In this document: positions 31,259-41,772 of the stretch, piece after piece
Layout of the letters: every line of letters starts with the position of its first letter
Numbering within the stretch: position 1 is the first letter of the stretch
Assembly: GCA_029834535.1 (NCBI GenBank)
Contig: JAQMWT010000203.1
Coordinates: 62,001-126,000, forward strand
DNA length: 64,000 nt
Source: Chrysophaeum taylorii
Lineage: Eukaryota; Sar; Pelagophyceae; Pelagomonadales; Pelagomonadaceae
Direction of reading: 5' to 3'
Notes under the pieces: generated by a model
What the model saw: only the letters and a program-made list of their open reading frames with translations
Database searches by the model: none
Told to the model about the DNA's origin: nothing
Translations under genes and position numbers: made by a program

Positions 31259-32885
31259 TTACGTGAAGCTTTAGCTCCGACCAATCCTGAGCGTCCTGGC
31301 TGGTTGCAAGCCATCGCTAACGAATACAGCTCTCTTGGTCAGCTTGGTTGCTGGGATGTTGTTCGCCTTCCTTCGACGTTTTCTGGCAAAATTTGTACCC
31401 TCAAGTGGATCCTCCGCAAGAAGTATGACTCTGGCCGCTTCAAATCGTACAAGGCTCGCCTCGTCGTCCGCGGTTACACCCAGGTTCACGGCATTGATTA
31501 CCATGACACCTACTCACCGGTTGCCAACATCGTCACGATCCGTTTCTTTCTAACCTTTGTCGCTGTTCATGACTGGGATTTGCACAAGTTGGACGTCAGC
31601 TCCGCTTTTATTCAAGCTCCCATTGACGAAGACATCTATGTCTGGCCACCCGAAGGCTATGCTCCTCGCCAACCCACCGATGGTTCCAAAATCGTTTACA
31701 AGCTCCGTCGCTCTTGGTATGGTTGCAAACAAGCTTGTCGCAATTGGTGGCTTTATTTGGAACGCTTCCTTCTCAATGATTGTGGCTTCGTCCGCGGATC
31801 TGGTGACACTTGCCATTACAAGCTCGTGCTCAATTCTACCGTCGTTCTACGTCTCGTTTTGGTCGTTGATGATCTTCTTGTGGCGCACCCTCCACATTGC
31901 ATTGGCCATTACCAAGCCTTTTTCCTCCGTTTCCGCGCTTTCACTGACGTCAATGAACTCGATCTCACCTCTTACGTTGGTCTTCGCATTACGCGTGATC
32001 GCCCTCGGAGAACCCTCACTCTTGACCAATCCCATGCTATCCGTGAAATCCTTACCGAACATCGCTTCATCGACAGTAAACCCGAACTCACTCCCGCTCC
32101 CAAAGGTCTTCATCTTTCTGCGGCTGATTGTCCTACTCCTGGTTCTCCAGATCACATTTTCATGGCACGCATCCCTTTTCGCCGTATTGTTGGCTGTGTC
32201 CTCTTCATCTCCATCATGACTCGCCCTGATATCACTCGGTCCGTCAATCGGTGTGCGCGTTTTTCCCACAATCCTGGTAAACCCCACTGGCATGCTTTAT
32301 CCCACACTCTGCGTTATCTCAACGGTTCTCAGGATCTTGCCCTTATTCTTGGTCGCGATTCTACCCTTCATCTCTGTGGTTATTCCGACTCCAGCTGGGC
32401 CGACGACGACCCTGATGACCGCCACTCTACAACTGGTTTTTGTTTTCTCCTTGCTGGCTCTATGATAGCCTACTGCTCCCGCTCGCAGTACTTACTTGCT
32501 CGCTCTTCTTTTGAAGCTGAATTGCTCGCTCTTTACGCTGCTACTGCTGAGCTCTCTTGGCTTCTCAAACTTTTTGATGACTTTGATCTCCCTCGTCACA
32601 CGGTCCCAATGTATGTCGATAATAGCACCACCGTCACCCAAGTTCGTCTCCAATGTCTCACACGGCGCACCCGCCATATTGACATTCGCTTTTACAGTAC
32701 CGCCGAATATCATCATCGCAACCACATCATTGATCTCAAACACATACCCCGCCTTCACAATCTTAGCGACATTTTCACCTGATCTCAAACACATACCCCG
32801 CCTTCACAATCTTAGCGACATTTTCACCCGCAGTACGGAAGCTCCTTCCTCCCTCCGGCTTCGTGCTCGTTACCTCACCTCGTGA
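31190..32885 (+). mobile_element. copia fossil: reverse transcriptase and RNase H
   Basis: A long stretch matches the copia RVT_2 domain: WLQAIANEYSSL near its start, LVVRGYTQVHGIDYHDTYSP, KLDVSSAFIQAP, WYGCKQACRNW and LVLVVDDLLV at the active site. RNase H follows (YSDSSWADDDPD, then SSFEAELLALYAATAE and RHIDIRFYSTAEYH). The integrase expected upstream is not present in this orientation. Confidence 0.9.
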
Positions 32886-33006
32886 CTTCGCCCTGATCTC
32901 TGCTGTTTTCTTGCCACACTGCCTCTCCTGACGTCTTCCTCAAAGCTTCTCCTCTGTGAGCGTCTCACTTACCCCTGTTTCCTTTTCTTTCTTTTTCCAG
33001 CACCTG

Positions 33007-33103
33007 TGTGAGGAAGCTATGACACTTACCCCTGCACCATGTATCCAGGATCCTTACGTTTTTCTCTTTATCGCTAGTCTAACGCCTCATTCCATTCGTA
33101 ACA
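33007..33103 (+). repeat. short LTR of the copia fossil, plus orientation
   Basis: It begins TGTGAGGAAGCTATGACAC and ends CATTCGTAACA. It follows the RNase H region, as a 3' LTR should. About 100 bp is short for a copia LTR. Confidence 0.65.
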
Positions 33104-33410
33104 CTTAGAGTGTGTTTGACGATAAAAACAACTCGCTCTATTCTTCTTGTTCTTCCTGCAGGCGGCGCATCGCGTTTTCGTCCTTGTGTTGTTGCGAGGA
33201 GCGCGCGGCCCTGGATGTCGTGCTGGGTGGGAGGCGACGAAGAGCGGGCGGCTTTAGTTGTTGTTCTCGAACAAAACCTTCGGAGGCGTTGTCTCTGACT
33301 TTGGCCGGTCAGGCGTGGTGCAGCGTTGTGGAGGTCGGCGACGTTGTCGTTGACGCCCGGAGAGTACCCTATCCGCGAGCGAGTTTGAGGTCGCGCACCT
33401 TGGGCGTCCT

Positions 33411-33790
33411 TCATCGCTTCGCTCGAGGCAAAAAAGTAATTTCATAGTCGGCTCGACCACACGCCCCGTAGTACTCGCCGCGCTCGAAAATTTTACTTTC
33501 GAGCACCGAGGGATATGTGGACGCACTTCTGCCGGTCAGCACGAAGTAAATCATGGCTCCTATCAACAACGCCCGAAGAAACACGTAGCTCCGGAGCCCA
33601 CCAAACACAACGAACAACCAACGGATACCCGTATGCTGCGCCGTGGGACTGAACGTGTTGAAGAAGAAATCAAGGGAAGCTAGAAAGCAGGGGCCTTGTG
33701 TTTGATGTACTCGCCGGCAGCGTTTTGGTCTCTTAACACGCAGCACGAGCCTGGTGTCGATGGGTTTGGTGGCATTAGCCGTTGAAGCAG
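33411..33790 (-). CDS. hypothetical membrane-protein exon
   Basis: The minus strand is open from about 33790 to the stop at 33411. The product includes a hydrophobic pair of segments (IRWLFVVFGGLRSYVFL, then LLIGAMIYFVLTG) and a polar C-terminus (SKIFERGEYYGACGRADYEI). There is no convincing ATG at the start of the frame; an upstream exon or decay is possible. I recognise no family. Confidence 0.3.
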
Positions 33791-35410
33791 CAGCAGCCAG
33801 AACTTAAACTATCATCAATCTTGATGATATATCCTTGAACTTTTTGTTTATCAGGACCAACAGTACTAGGATCTTGTGTGTGTGTGTGTGTGTCAAAAAA
33901 AAGGTGACGACATTAGAATGAGCATCTGCTGACTTGGCACGTTGGGGAGTTTCGACTAGTTGAACAACGAGTAGTGGATACTGGCGTGGGGTGAGCCGCG
34001 ACACCTTTTGCTCGGAGCGGTCGCGCTAGCAGTGCATAATTCATTCGACCCCTCGTTCTTGGTAAGTTGCGGAATATTGCGACGACGACGATAGCAAATC
34101 CAGATGACCATATTTTACGGTTTTCACCATTTGCTGTCGAGTCGCGCATTCCAACGTTCGACACCCGAAGCGTGTCATAGATTCATCAAGATGAACTGCA
34201 AGTCCTGCACCATCATCTGCGCCCACCACCTTCGGGTATATCGCCTGGGACGGCTCAATCTTTCGAAGGGGGCACCGTCGCCACAATGCAGAGCAGCCAA
34301 ACCAGCGACCAACTTTTCCTTAACCGCTGCAGAAGAAGAAGAAGAAGAAGAAGAAGGCACCGCGAAGAAGCGACCTGCGTATTTCAATAAGTACGACGTT
34401 CCGTGGGCGGACGCGCCTCACGACGACGAACACGGTCAACCTTTGCCAGTGATGCCTCCTCATTTGGCTGATCAAGGTCTCATCCCTCCGACCGTCGCGC
34501 GGGTCGAAGAGGCTGAGTTAGGGGCATTACAGAGCATCCCGCATTGAATGATAACGAAAACATTTTATCTCGTATTCGAAGGCATTTTTTTTGATAATAA
34601 GATGAGAGGCCTGTTGGCCCTGTTTCCAACGTCGCCTCGCTGTTCAAAGATGCCATCGTAGGTGCCGTCGTGTTTGTTCCACGCCGCACGTATATGGTCA
34701 CCAAGTCGAGATGCAGGACATCCACACAAGTTCTTCCTGAAGCTGGGGGAGGCAGGTCGTCGATGACGTCATCGAGAGGAGTTCCCACCGGAGCTCCAGG
34801 ACCAATCCGGTGATCTCGCTCGGGGCGTCTTTATATTATGGGGGCGGAGCGGCCGAGAGAGACCTCTCCTTGGTCGAGCTCGACGCTCTCGAGGCCTTCG
34901 GCCGGAAGCGCGCGTACCACCACCCCTCGCCCCGACAAGGCGACGAGCTCGAGGTCAAGCGGGACAAGGCCGCGAGACAGCCGCCGAGCCATCGGGAAAT
35001 GTATGTTTCGAGCGCTGCACGTGGACGCAACCGCTCCACGTCGACCCCCCACAAAGCAGCGTGGTGGTTCGATCGCGACGTAGTCCAAAAAGGCCGCGCG
35101 CGCCACCGACGCTGCTGCTGCGGTCATGGTTGGTTTCGCCGACTCTATTATCCGACGCCAACACCCCGATCTCTGATGCATCATCCCCCCACAAGAAGGC
35201 GTCATCGCCCGCACCATCGTCGATGCCTGGCTCCACCGCACTTGTTTGTGCGACCCATAACCTACAGCACTGGCGGTTGGTTTGAGAAATACAACTGTCT
35301 CGTCGCGGCGACGGTTCGTCGCGTGGTCTGACGACGACCTCATTTATTTCCGGTACACAAGACGGATCTTGATACGCAAAAGGTGCTTGCTTCCTCTATA
35401 GTTGTTGAAG
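33791..35410. other. gene-poor stretch
   Basis: A GT repeat lies at 33878-33893 and a GAA repeat at 34329-34353. Plus-strand sequence at 34365-34547 (KKRPAYFNKYDVPWADAPHD, ending LGALQSIPH) looks coding but is short and unassigned. The open frames at 34810-35331 on both strands mirror each other and have no motif. Confidence 0.35.
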
Positions 35411-36409
35411 ATGGCAGCACCACCAATCCCTTCGACAATGCGTGCCGTGCGGTATCACGGCCCGGGAGACGTCCGGCTCGAGACCGTTGCGACGCCCGTG
35501 CCCGGCGCCGGCGAGGTGTTGGTCGAGATCAAGGCGGCAGCCCTGTGTCATACCGAACTTCACTTTCTGGATGGAACCTTGAATCTCGGCGTTGCGCCGA
35601 TCACGCTCGGCCACGAAGGCGCCGGCGTCATCGTCGACGGCGACCAGCGAATTGGGGAGCGCGTTTTGTTGTACTATTACTCCGGGTGCGGCGGCTGCGA
35701 GTTCTGTCCTTCGAACGAACAACTTTGCGGGAGTCTACGGTCGCAGCTGGGCTTTTTGTCCGACGGATGCCTCGCGAAATACGTAAAAGTCGATGCGAGG
35801 TGCGCTATACCGATCGGCAACCTGAGTTTTCCTGCGGCCGCTCCCGTCGGCTGCGGCGTAACGACGGCCGTTCACGCGGCTAAACGAGGCCGTTTGAGAA
35901 GCGGCGAAAAAGTCCTTATCCTCGGCTGCAACGGCGTCGGCCTCCACCTCGTGCAGCTGGCGAAGCACCTGGGCTGCGCGGTCTACGCGACGGCGCGAAA
36001 AGAAATCCATCTCGCCAAAGCTCGGAGCCTCGGAGCGATCACCAACTTCGAAAATCTCAAAGCCGACGTCATTTTCGAGTGCGTCGGGACGCGCGAAACA
36101 ATGGCCTCCTGTGTTGGCTTTGGCGGCATGCTCGCCAAGCGCGGCCGCCTCGTGTTGCTCGGGTACGCGCAAAACCACGACTTCGTCTGCCACCCCATCC
36201 CCCTCATCGTCTTCGAGCAGTCGGTCGTAGGCTCGGTCGGCGCGACCTTCGACGACGCGCGAGAGGCGATCGACCTCGTCCAAAAGGGGGTCATCACCAC
36301 GGTCCTCGACTCGACGATTCCGCTTGCCCAATTCTCCAACCTCGGCATCGACAAGATCCGTTCTTCCACCTGTATAGGCAAAATTATCGTCGACAACTTT
36401 GATGACTGA
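35411..36409 (+). CDS. zinc-dependent medium-chain alcohol dehydrogenase
   Basis: A frame of 332 codons starts at ATG 35411; a second in-frame ATG follows nine codons on (TMRAVRYHG) and could also serve. The product is a full-length MDR-family enzyme. Catalytic zinc ligands are Cys46 (ALCHTELH) and His68/Glu69 (LGHEGAG). The structural-zinc loop GCGGCEFCPSNEQLC supplies four cysteines. The Rossmann fold begins VLILGCNGVGLHLVQLAK, and an acidic NAD-binding residue is not obvious at the end of beta-2 (YATARKE), which may favour NADP. The C-terminal catalytic part is complete. It oxidises alcohols or reduces aldehydes; the substrate cannot be deduced. No signal peptide is visible, so it is probably cytosolic. 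It is a single exon. Confidence 0.87.
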   Translation: MAAPPIPSTMRAVRYHGPGDVRLETVATPVPGAGEVLVEIKAAALCHTELHFLDGTLNLGVAPITLGHEGAGVIVDGDQRIGERVLLYYYSGCGGCEFCPSNEQLCGSLRSQLGFLSDGCLAKYVKVDARCAIPIGNLSFPAAAPVGCGVTTAVHAAKRGRLRSGEKVLILGCNGVGLHLVQLAKHLGCAVYATARKEIHLAKARSLGAITNFENLKADVIFECVGTRETMASCVGFGGMLAKRGRLVLLGYAQNHDFVCHPIPLIVFEQSVVGSVGATFDDAREAIDLVQKGVITTVLDSTIPLAQFSNLGIDKIRSSTCIGKIIVDNFDD

Positions 36410-36531
36410 TAATTTTATTACTCTCGTGTTTGGGGTGTTTGGTGTTTCCCTTGATCCAACGACGACGAGAGCGTGCCGGCTGCGAAATTGTTGCTATAGG
36501 TACGAACGAGCACCCTCCCATGACCGCCGTC

Positions 36532-36568
36532 CTTACACTACTAATCGACAGATGTTTGTCTGTTTGTC
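36532..36568 (+). repeat. short module shared with the outer ends of the Helitron-like copies
   Basis: CTACTAATCGACAGATG followed by TTTGTCTGTTTGTC matches the left end of the copy at 9567 and, inverted, the outer end of the copy at 58206. Here it lies between the dehydrogenase gene and the 3' end of a LINE fossil, without helicase remnants. Confidence 0.75.
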
Positions 36569-36585
36569 TTTATTAAATCTCGACT

Positions 36586-38480
36586 GCTAAGCCTAAGAGG
36601 GGTGTGTGTGTGGGGGGAGCATGAAGGATGTGGGTGGTTTTGTGGGGTAGGAGGGATGTGCCTGACGGGCGGAGATAGGTATGCGGGACCTTGTCGGGGT
36701 TGCTCCTTGTTGCCTCGAGCGTGGCAAGGATGTCGGGGACGACGACGTGGCGACGGGCGAGATTGCCTCCTCGGTACCGGCCGTAGAGGCGCGCGTGCGA
36801 ATGGTAGGGGCGACGACGTCAGCAAAGATGCCGAAAACCTCGGTTTTACAGGGCTGGGATGCCGGCCTCTTTGGTGGTGGAGAGGGCGCGATCGAGCAAG
36901 CTGTCGTGCCAGGTGGTGGTCCGCGCTCCTCCGCGGTTGGACAAGGTTGGGGCCTGCGCGAGAAGCACCTTGCCGCGAGCGTCGAGAACGACGTCAGTGC
37001 CCAGAATATGCGAGTGCCCGCCTTAGGCCCGAGGGCAAGCTGGAGAGAGAGGGGTTAGCCCCCAAAGTTCTGGGCACACATCTCCAACCAGGAGCGGTTG
37101 GGGATTATTTGAAGGGCGGAGCTGGGCCACGAGCTGATGAACGTGGTCGAGAAGCGATCCCACGAGGACGCCGCTACTCGAAGTGCATCGGTGATGGGAA
37201 GGGTGGCCGCAAGGCGCTGGAGTGCAGTGGCCCGCGCTGTCATCGCGCTGGGAGGTTAGAGCACGCTGGAGTTGGGGTATGAGCACGGGTGTCGAGATGG
37301 TGGGGTCGACGAGGACGTCCATGGAGACGAATTCGTGGTGGTGGGAGAGAGGACCGTCGACGAGAGATGAACGTTGGCGGGGGACGCCGGAACCAGCGCC
37401 GCCGTGGGAAAAAGCCAGCGTGGTGCGGAGATCAGCCCGAAGTCCGTCCCACGCAGTCGCGAGTGCTCGCCCCAGGCCGCAACCGGAGGATGCGAGGAGG
37501 TGGTGCCAACGGTGCAAACTCGTCGTTACCTGCGCGAAAAGAAGTTGCCGGCACCCAGGACCGAGGCGAGGCGGGGGAGGTAGCCAGGGACCTCCACGGC
37601 ACCCGTAGGATCGCGAAGGTCGACGAGGTGTGGGAGGGCCTGGGCCGCCGTTCCAACAAAGGCGGCGGGGCTGAGGTCGTCGGCGCAGGAGCGAATGCCG
37701 CCACCCCCACTTCGAGCAGGAAGGCGTTGGAGGACGATGCCGGTGGAGTCAAAAACCTGACGCGGCTCAGGTGCTGTGGCGACGAAGCTGAGGACGGCAA
37801 CAACGTCGAAGCGGCGGAGCGCGCTCAAGGCATTGGTGGGGTAGCAGTGTTGCGCGAGGTAGTCCATGCGCGGGGCGATGCATTAGCGGCCCAACGAGTA
37901 GATGCAGTGGAGGGAGACGCGTTCTGGAGCTTGGTGCGAATGGTGCTCATGGAGCTCATCTGAGCGTCAACCTCGCGTTCCAAGGAGGTAGCTTCGACGT
38001 AGGCATCTCCGGCGTGTCCGCCGGGGGAGCCAGCCGATGGGCACGCCGTAGATTACGAGGCCGTCGGCGACAACGGGGATTATTACCAGCAAGAGTGTGC
38101 GTGCCGTGAGGCGCAACTTGGACGTGGTCGTGAACATCGGGGTGATCGAGAAGGCCCATGCATGCCAACAAGTGCCGGACAGAACGCCACGCACTTGTCG
38201 AGGCGGAGCTCCTCGCCGCTATAGCTTGGATGTCGCGGGCGTATTGCAGAAGGGCGTCGACAACCTCCCTCGCGAGGGGAACCAGAGATGACGCCGTCAT
38301 GGACATGCCACAAATCGGGCGTAGCCGGCACATGAACGTAAGCGGGTGTCAAGGGCCTGTGCGGCGTCATGCGTTGCGAGACAGTACGCCGGTGGATAGG
38401 TGGGGTCGCCTTCTTGAGAGTCGAAGGGGGCGCGATCGAGGCCGGTGGGGCCGTGACCCAGGATGCCGGCCGTAATTGGT
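36586..38480 (-). mobile_element. non-LTR retrotransposon (LINE) reverse-transcriptase fossil
   Basis: On the minus strand, in shifting frames, pieces of a non-LTR-type reverse transcriptase follow in order. At 38300-38230 the active-site block reads HVHDGVISGSPRE, where the family has YVDDG; the first Asp is His, so it could not be active. Next come VVDALLQYARDIQAI, LRLDKCVAFCPALV and, at about 38065-38030, VIYGVPIG, the GxPIG motif typical of LINE-type enzymes. Further down, LPARSGGGGIRSCADDLSPA and FVGTAAQALPHLVDL (about 37740-37620) match the thumb region. The C-terminal part ends near 36586 at a stop after LGLAVEI. At least three frame changes are visible. Confidence 0.68.
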
Positions 38481-39094
38481 TGAACATAAAGTGGCCAAAG
38501 GCACGCAGCTTTTAGCGTTGTTGGCGTGGTTTGCGAGTTTGTCCGCGACGGTCCGGCGTTTGAGCTCTCGTTGGAGGCCTTGTTTTTTGCAGGGAATCCT
38601 ACCTTGTGACGTACGTATTCGAGAGCCGCCCCGTCCAACCTTTTGTTGTTGCGCCAAAGCATATTTTGGCTGTAGTAAAAAAAAATAAATAAAGACCACC
38701 ACATTCTGTGGTGTGTGTAACAAGGCCCGGGCGATGGTGATGTCTTGTGACCACACACACCGCCCGTAAAAGGAGGAAGTGGCGTTCTCGCTTTGACAAC
38801 GGCGTTTTTTTTTTTTTTGGTTTCAAGGGGCCTCGATCTTCTTTTCCGCGATCGATGATGATGTTGTTCGTTCGTTCGTCGTCAAAGTAGGAGATATGGA
38901 TCGGTCGTCGCCAGAGGCCCCTCTCGAAAAGAAAATAAGATCAAAATAAGATTCGGAGGGATAGGGAGGCGGCCTTTCGGAGGAGGTTTGCCTGGGCCGA
39001 CTCGGAGATGGGGTTTCCCCTGCGAACGAGCGAGCGAGCGAGCGAGCGAGATAAGAAGGTTGTTGGGGTAATACAACAAAAAAAAAAAAAGTCC
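38481..39094. other. no recognised gene; microsatellite
   Basis: This is probably 5' LINE debris and intergenic sequence. A six-unit GAGC microsatellite lies at 39027-39050 and a poly-A run at 39077-39089, just downstream of the LRR gene stop. Confidence 0.45.
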
Positions 39095-40621
39095 TCACTG
39101 GAGATTGAGCAGCTCGAGTTTACAATTAGACGATCCGAGAGCTGTCGCGAGGGCTCGCGCGCCCTCGTCGCCGATCCTGTTGTGCCTGCTTGCGATCGTA
39201 AATTCCCAAAAAGTCTCGCAACGCACGCACGCCAATAGGAGCTTGCGGAGGTTCGAGCATCGTAAGTGTTCCGCAAAAGCGACGGCGCCCGCGTCCCCGA
39301 TCAAATTCTTCTGCAGACCGAGACAGTCTAGGGTAGATACGGTAGCCAGTTCGGCGGCGCCGTCGTCGGAGATGTTGTTCGAGTGCAGGTAGAGCTCCTT
39401 TAATAAGATATTTTTCTTCAACGACGCCGCGATCGCGGCGGCGCCGTCGTCCGAGATACCGTTCCTGCCCAAGCCGATCCGACGCAGGGCCGTGTTTTTG
39501 CCGAGGGCTTCCGCCAGGCGCCAGGCGCCCTGGTCGCCGATGTTGCAGGACGAAGATATGAGACACTCCTCTTCTTTAATTCCCGCGAGGACTTTGGCTT
39601 GAGCTGGTTCGAAATAGCGAGACAACCACATCATCAAGCCGCGACGCCCAAGAGAGGGAAGATCGTCGTCCGTGAAGAAGAAGGCGGCCGCCGCGGCGTC
39701 GTCGAGGATGTCGAAGATATTTTTGAGCATAGGTGGGTCCTCCAAGTTCCGAAATCCGTGCGTCACCGCGAAAGCGTGCTCGCGGATTACCAACAACAAA
39801 ATCTCTCGCACTAAAGCCTCTTCCCTGCGGCGGGGCATCCAGCTGCGGTCGTCCAACACCCGCTTCACCCCCTCGTCCCCCAACATCTTCTCGACCTGTT
39901 GCTTGAGATGCGTGTAGACGTAGGTCGTGCAGCCTCCCAAACCGCCGACGACGACCATCGCGCCCATCGCCACCTTCACGGCCAAAACCTTGTGCTCGGT
40001 CGCCGTGACCGTCCGGAAGGCCTTGGTCGCGAGGTCGCGGACGCAGGCGGCGTCCTCGCGGAGTCGTTTCGGGTCTTGTTCGTTCTCGTTGCCTTTCGCG
40101 ACGTAATTCTCGTAATTCGCGAGCAGCGGTTCGAAGAGGTCCAGCGCCGACACCAAATCGGCCGTCCTCAACACGTCCAAACCCTCCATGATTGACGCGT
40201 CCTTCTCGACAAACAGATTCTTCAGAAATCTCAAGCAAAACTCCAGAGGAAACGGTTGCGTGTCGTCGTCGATTCTTCTCAAAGCGATCGTCCGCGGCTG
40301 CGGTTCTAGCTTGCGGAGATAGTCAGGCATCGACTTTCCCGAGGCCCGCCACCGCCTGTGGAAGGCGCTCCATTCGACCAGCGACGCCCGCCCCAATGCG
40401 GTCTTAAACGCGGCGCGCGATTCGGGCGGCAGGGTCTTCGGGTGAACGCGGAAGCACAACCCGAAGCTGTCGTCGAACTTGTCGTCGTCCAGCGGCAGTT
40501 CGTCGCCGGTTGCCGACAGTTGCCGCTTCAGTTCGTTAAAGCACGCCCCCGCGTCCGCCTGGTCGAACGCCGACCCCGGGTCGATCGCCCTCGACACGCT
40601 GTCCAGAATCTCGCGAAGCAT
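39095..40621 (-). CDS. leucine-rich-repeat (RNI-type) protein with a helical N-terminal domain
   Basis: The frame opens at ATG 40621-40619. I propose exon 1 at 40621-39231, a 45-nt in-frame intron 39230-39186 (GTGCGT to AAGCAG) and exon 2 at 39185-39095, giving 493 residues. The intron is supported because removing it restores a canonical repeat (LRKLLLA-HNRIGDEGARAL). Residues 1-300 are mostly helical and unassigned, with one hydrophobic segment (VAMGAMVVVGGLGGCTTYVY, about residue 220) that could span a membrane. Residues about 360-493 carry NLRC/RNI-type repeats such as ALRRIGLGRNGISDDGAAAI and LKELYLHSNNISDDGA. These act in protein binding. The partner is unknown. Retention of the intron would keep the frame and add 15 residues. 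Confidence 0.75.
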   Translation of the reverse strand: MLREILDSVSRAIDPGSAFDQADAGACFNELKRQLSATGDELPLDDDKFDDSFGLCFRVHPKTLPPESRAAFKTALGRASLVEWSAFHRRWRASGKSMPDYLRKLEPQPRTIALRRIDDDTQPFPLEFCLRFLKNLFVEKDASIMEGLDVLRTADLVSALDLFEPLLANYENYVAKGNENEQDPKRLREDAACVRDLATKAFRTVTATEHKVLAVKVAMGAMVVVGGLGGCTTYVYTHLKQQVEKMLGDEGVKRVLDDRSWMPRRREEALVREILLLVIREHAFAVTHGFRNLEDPPMLKNIFDILDDAAAAAFFFTDDDLPSLGRRGLMMWLSRYFEPAQAKVLAGIKEEECLISSSCNIGDQGAWRLAEALGKNTALRRIGLGRNGISDDGAAAIAASLKKNILLKELYLHSNNISDDGAAELATVSTLDCLGLQKNLIGDAGAVAFAEHLRCSNLRKLLLACVRCETFWEFTIASRHNRIGDEGARALATALGSSNCKLELLNLQ

Positions 40622-41772
40622 TCTCCTACGAACGTGACGTTGATTTCGCGCCCGTTGCCCTACCGTTGAACATTTCGCCGATTTCCGCCCACGCTTCTAT
40701 CTACGACTCTCTCCACTTTCCGGAACTACCCATCCAACTTCAACGAATTCATTTTCTACCACAAATGCACTACTGACGTGGAGTAAATGCCACCTGGGAG
40801 GGAGAGCCAGGGAGTGGTTCCTACGGTCCGTTCCGGCGACGACCACCAAATAACAGACAGGCCACTCTGTTAGTAGTACTAGTACTAGTAGTAGTAGTAG
40901 TGAAGGCTCGCAACTTTTTTTGGACCAAGCTGTCCTGGCGTGCCGCCAACAACAACTCCTCCGCGGAGAAACAAACTCTTACCTCGAGCAAGGTGTCGCG
41001 GCCATCAAGGGCTACTTACTCGGCATTAAAAGGCCATCGAGGAGCAGCTTGAGGCTAGCACAACCTCGGAGCGCCTACGCACGCAGCCAAGAAAATCGCC
41101 ATCCGTCGCGACCTCGAAGTTTGGCTATCCACATTTATTATCCAAGAAAGAAATCGTGCAAAGTTCGCACCCGGCAGCGAGATCGCGCGCGAGCCGCCGC
41201 CGCCGCAGTCGAAGACATGGTCTCGTTGGCACGAGACGACCCCGGCAGCTTTCGACGCTCGTGGCGAAGAATGGTAATACTTTTACAAGTTGCCAAACGA
41301 GAGGGCGAATGCCGGCAAGGCGGTTGACCATTGTCTTATCGACGACGACGACGTATTCGAGAGCATATATGCGGTATCCGTCTCGCGATGCATCCTCTGA
41401 ACCCCTCCTACACTCTATGTGACCGCTCGAACAGAACGACGCGCACCTTGTCGCTAGGCCGAGGTTATGATGGGTCAGCGCGTTTATAGGCAAGCGCGAG
41501 GATAGCTCGTGCCAAAAAAAAAAATGACCCCCAATAAATAATGCTGGAATCACTCTTCCTCACCAAATTCGGGCTTCATCATCTCGCCAACAAAAGAGTG
41601 CGGGCAAGCACTCTTAATTCGATGTCAATGATGGTCGAGCGGCTCGTTGCTTGACGCAACAGAGACGCACTCTCTCCATTCTCGCAGGGTTGGGGTTTCT
41701 CGAAAAAAATCGAGGCTATAGCTTGAAGCTCCCGAGGAGGGTAAGGGTTAATACATTTTTTCAGCGAATACG
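40622..41772. other. no supported gene
   Basis: TAG repeats lie at 40869-40901. A piece on the plus strand near 41155-41270 (RARAAAAAVEDMVSLARDDP) looks coding but is isolated. I see nothing else. Confidence 0.4.

Larger units (their letters stand above)
29340..33103. mobile_element. scrambled Ty1/copia LTR retrotransposon fossil
   Basis: Pieces of one Ty1/copia family lie head-to-head. On the minus strand are gag-like sequence (29340-30660) and a gag-pre-integrase piece (30785-31258). On the plus strand is reverse transcriptase and RNase H (about 31190-32885). Terminal-repeat copies lie at 30674-30783 (minus) and 33007-33103 (plus). The element is broken and rearranged, with several breaks overall. 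The two terminal copies are still similar enough to align by eye, so it is not very ancient. Confidence 0.85.

Noticed and set aside
35735-36396. Minus-strand frames of 137-198 codons within the alcohol dehydrogenase gene
   Set aside because: The plus strand encodes a complete zinc dehydrogenase there; the antisense products have no domain.
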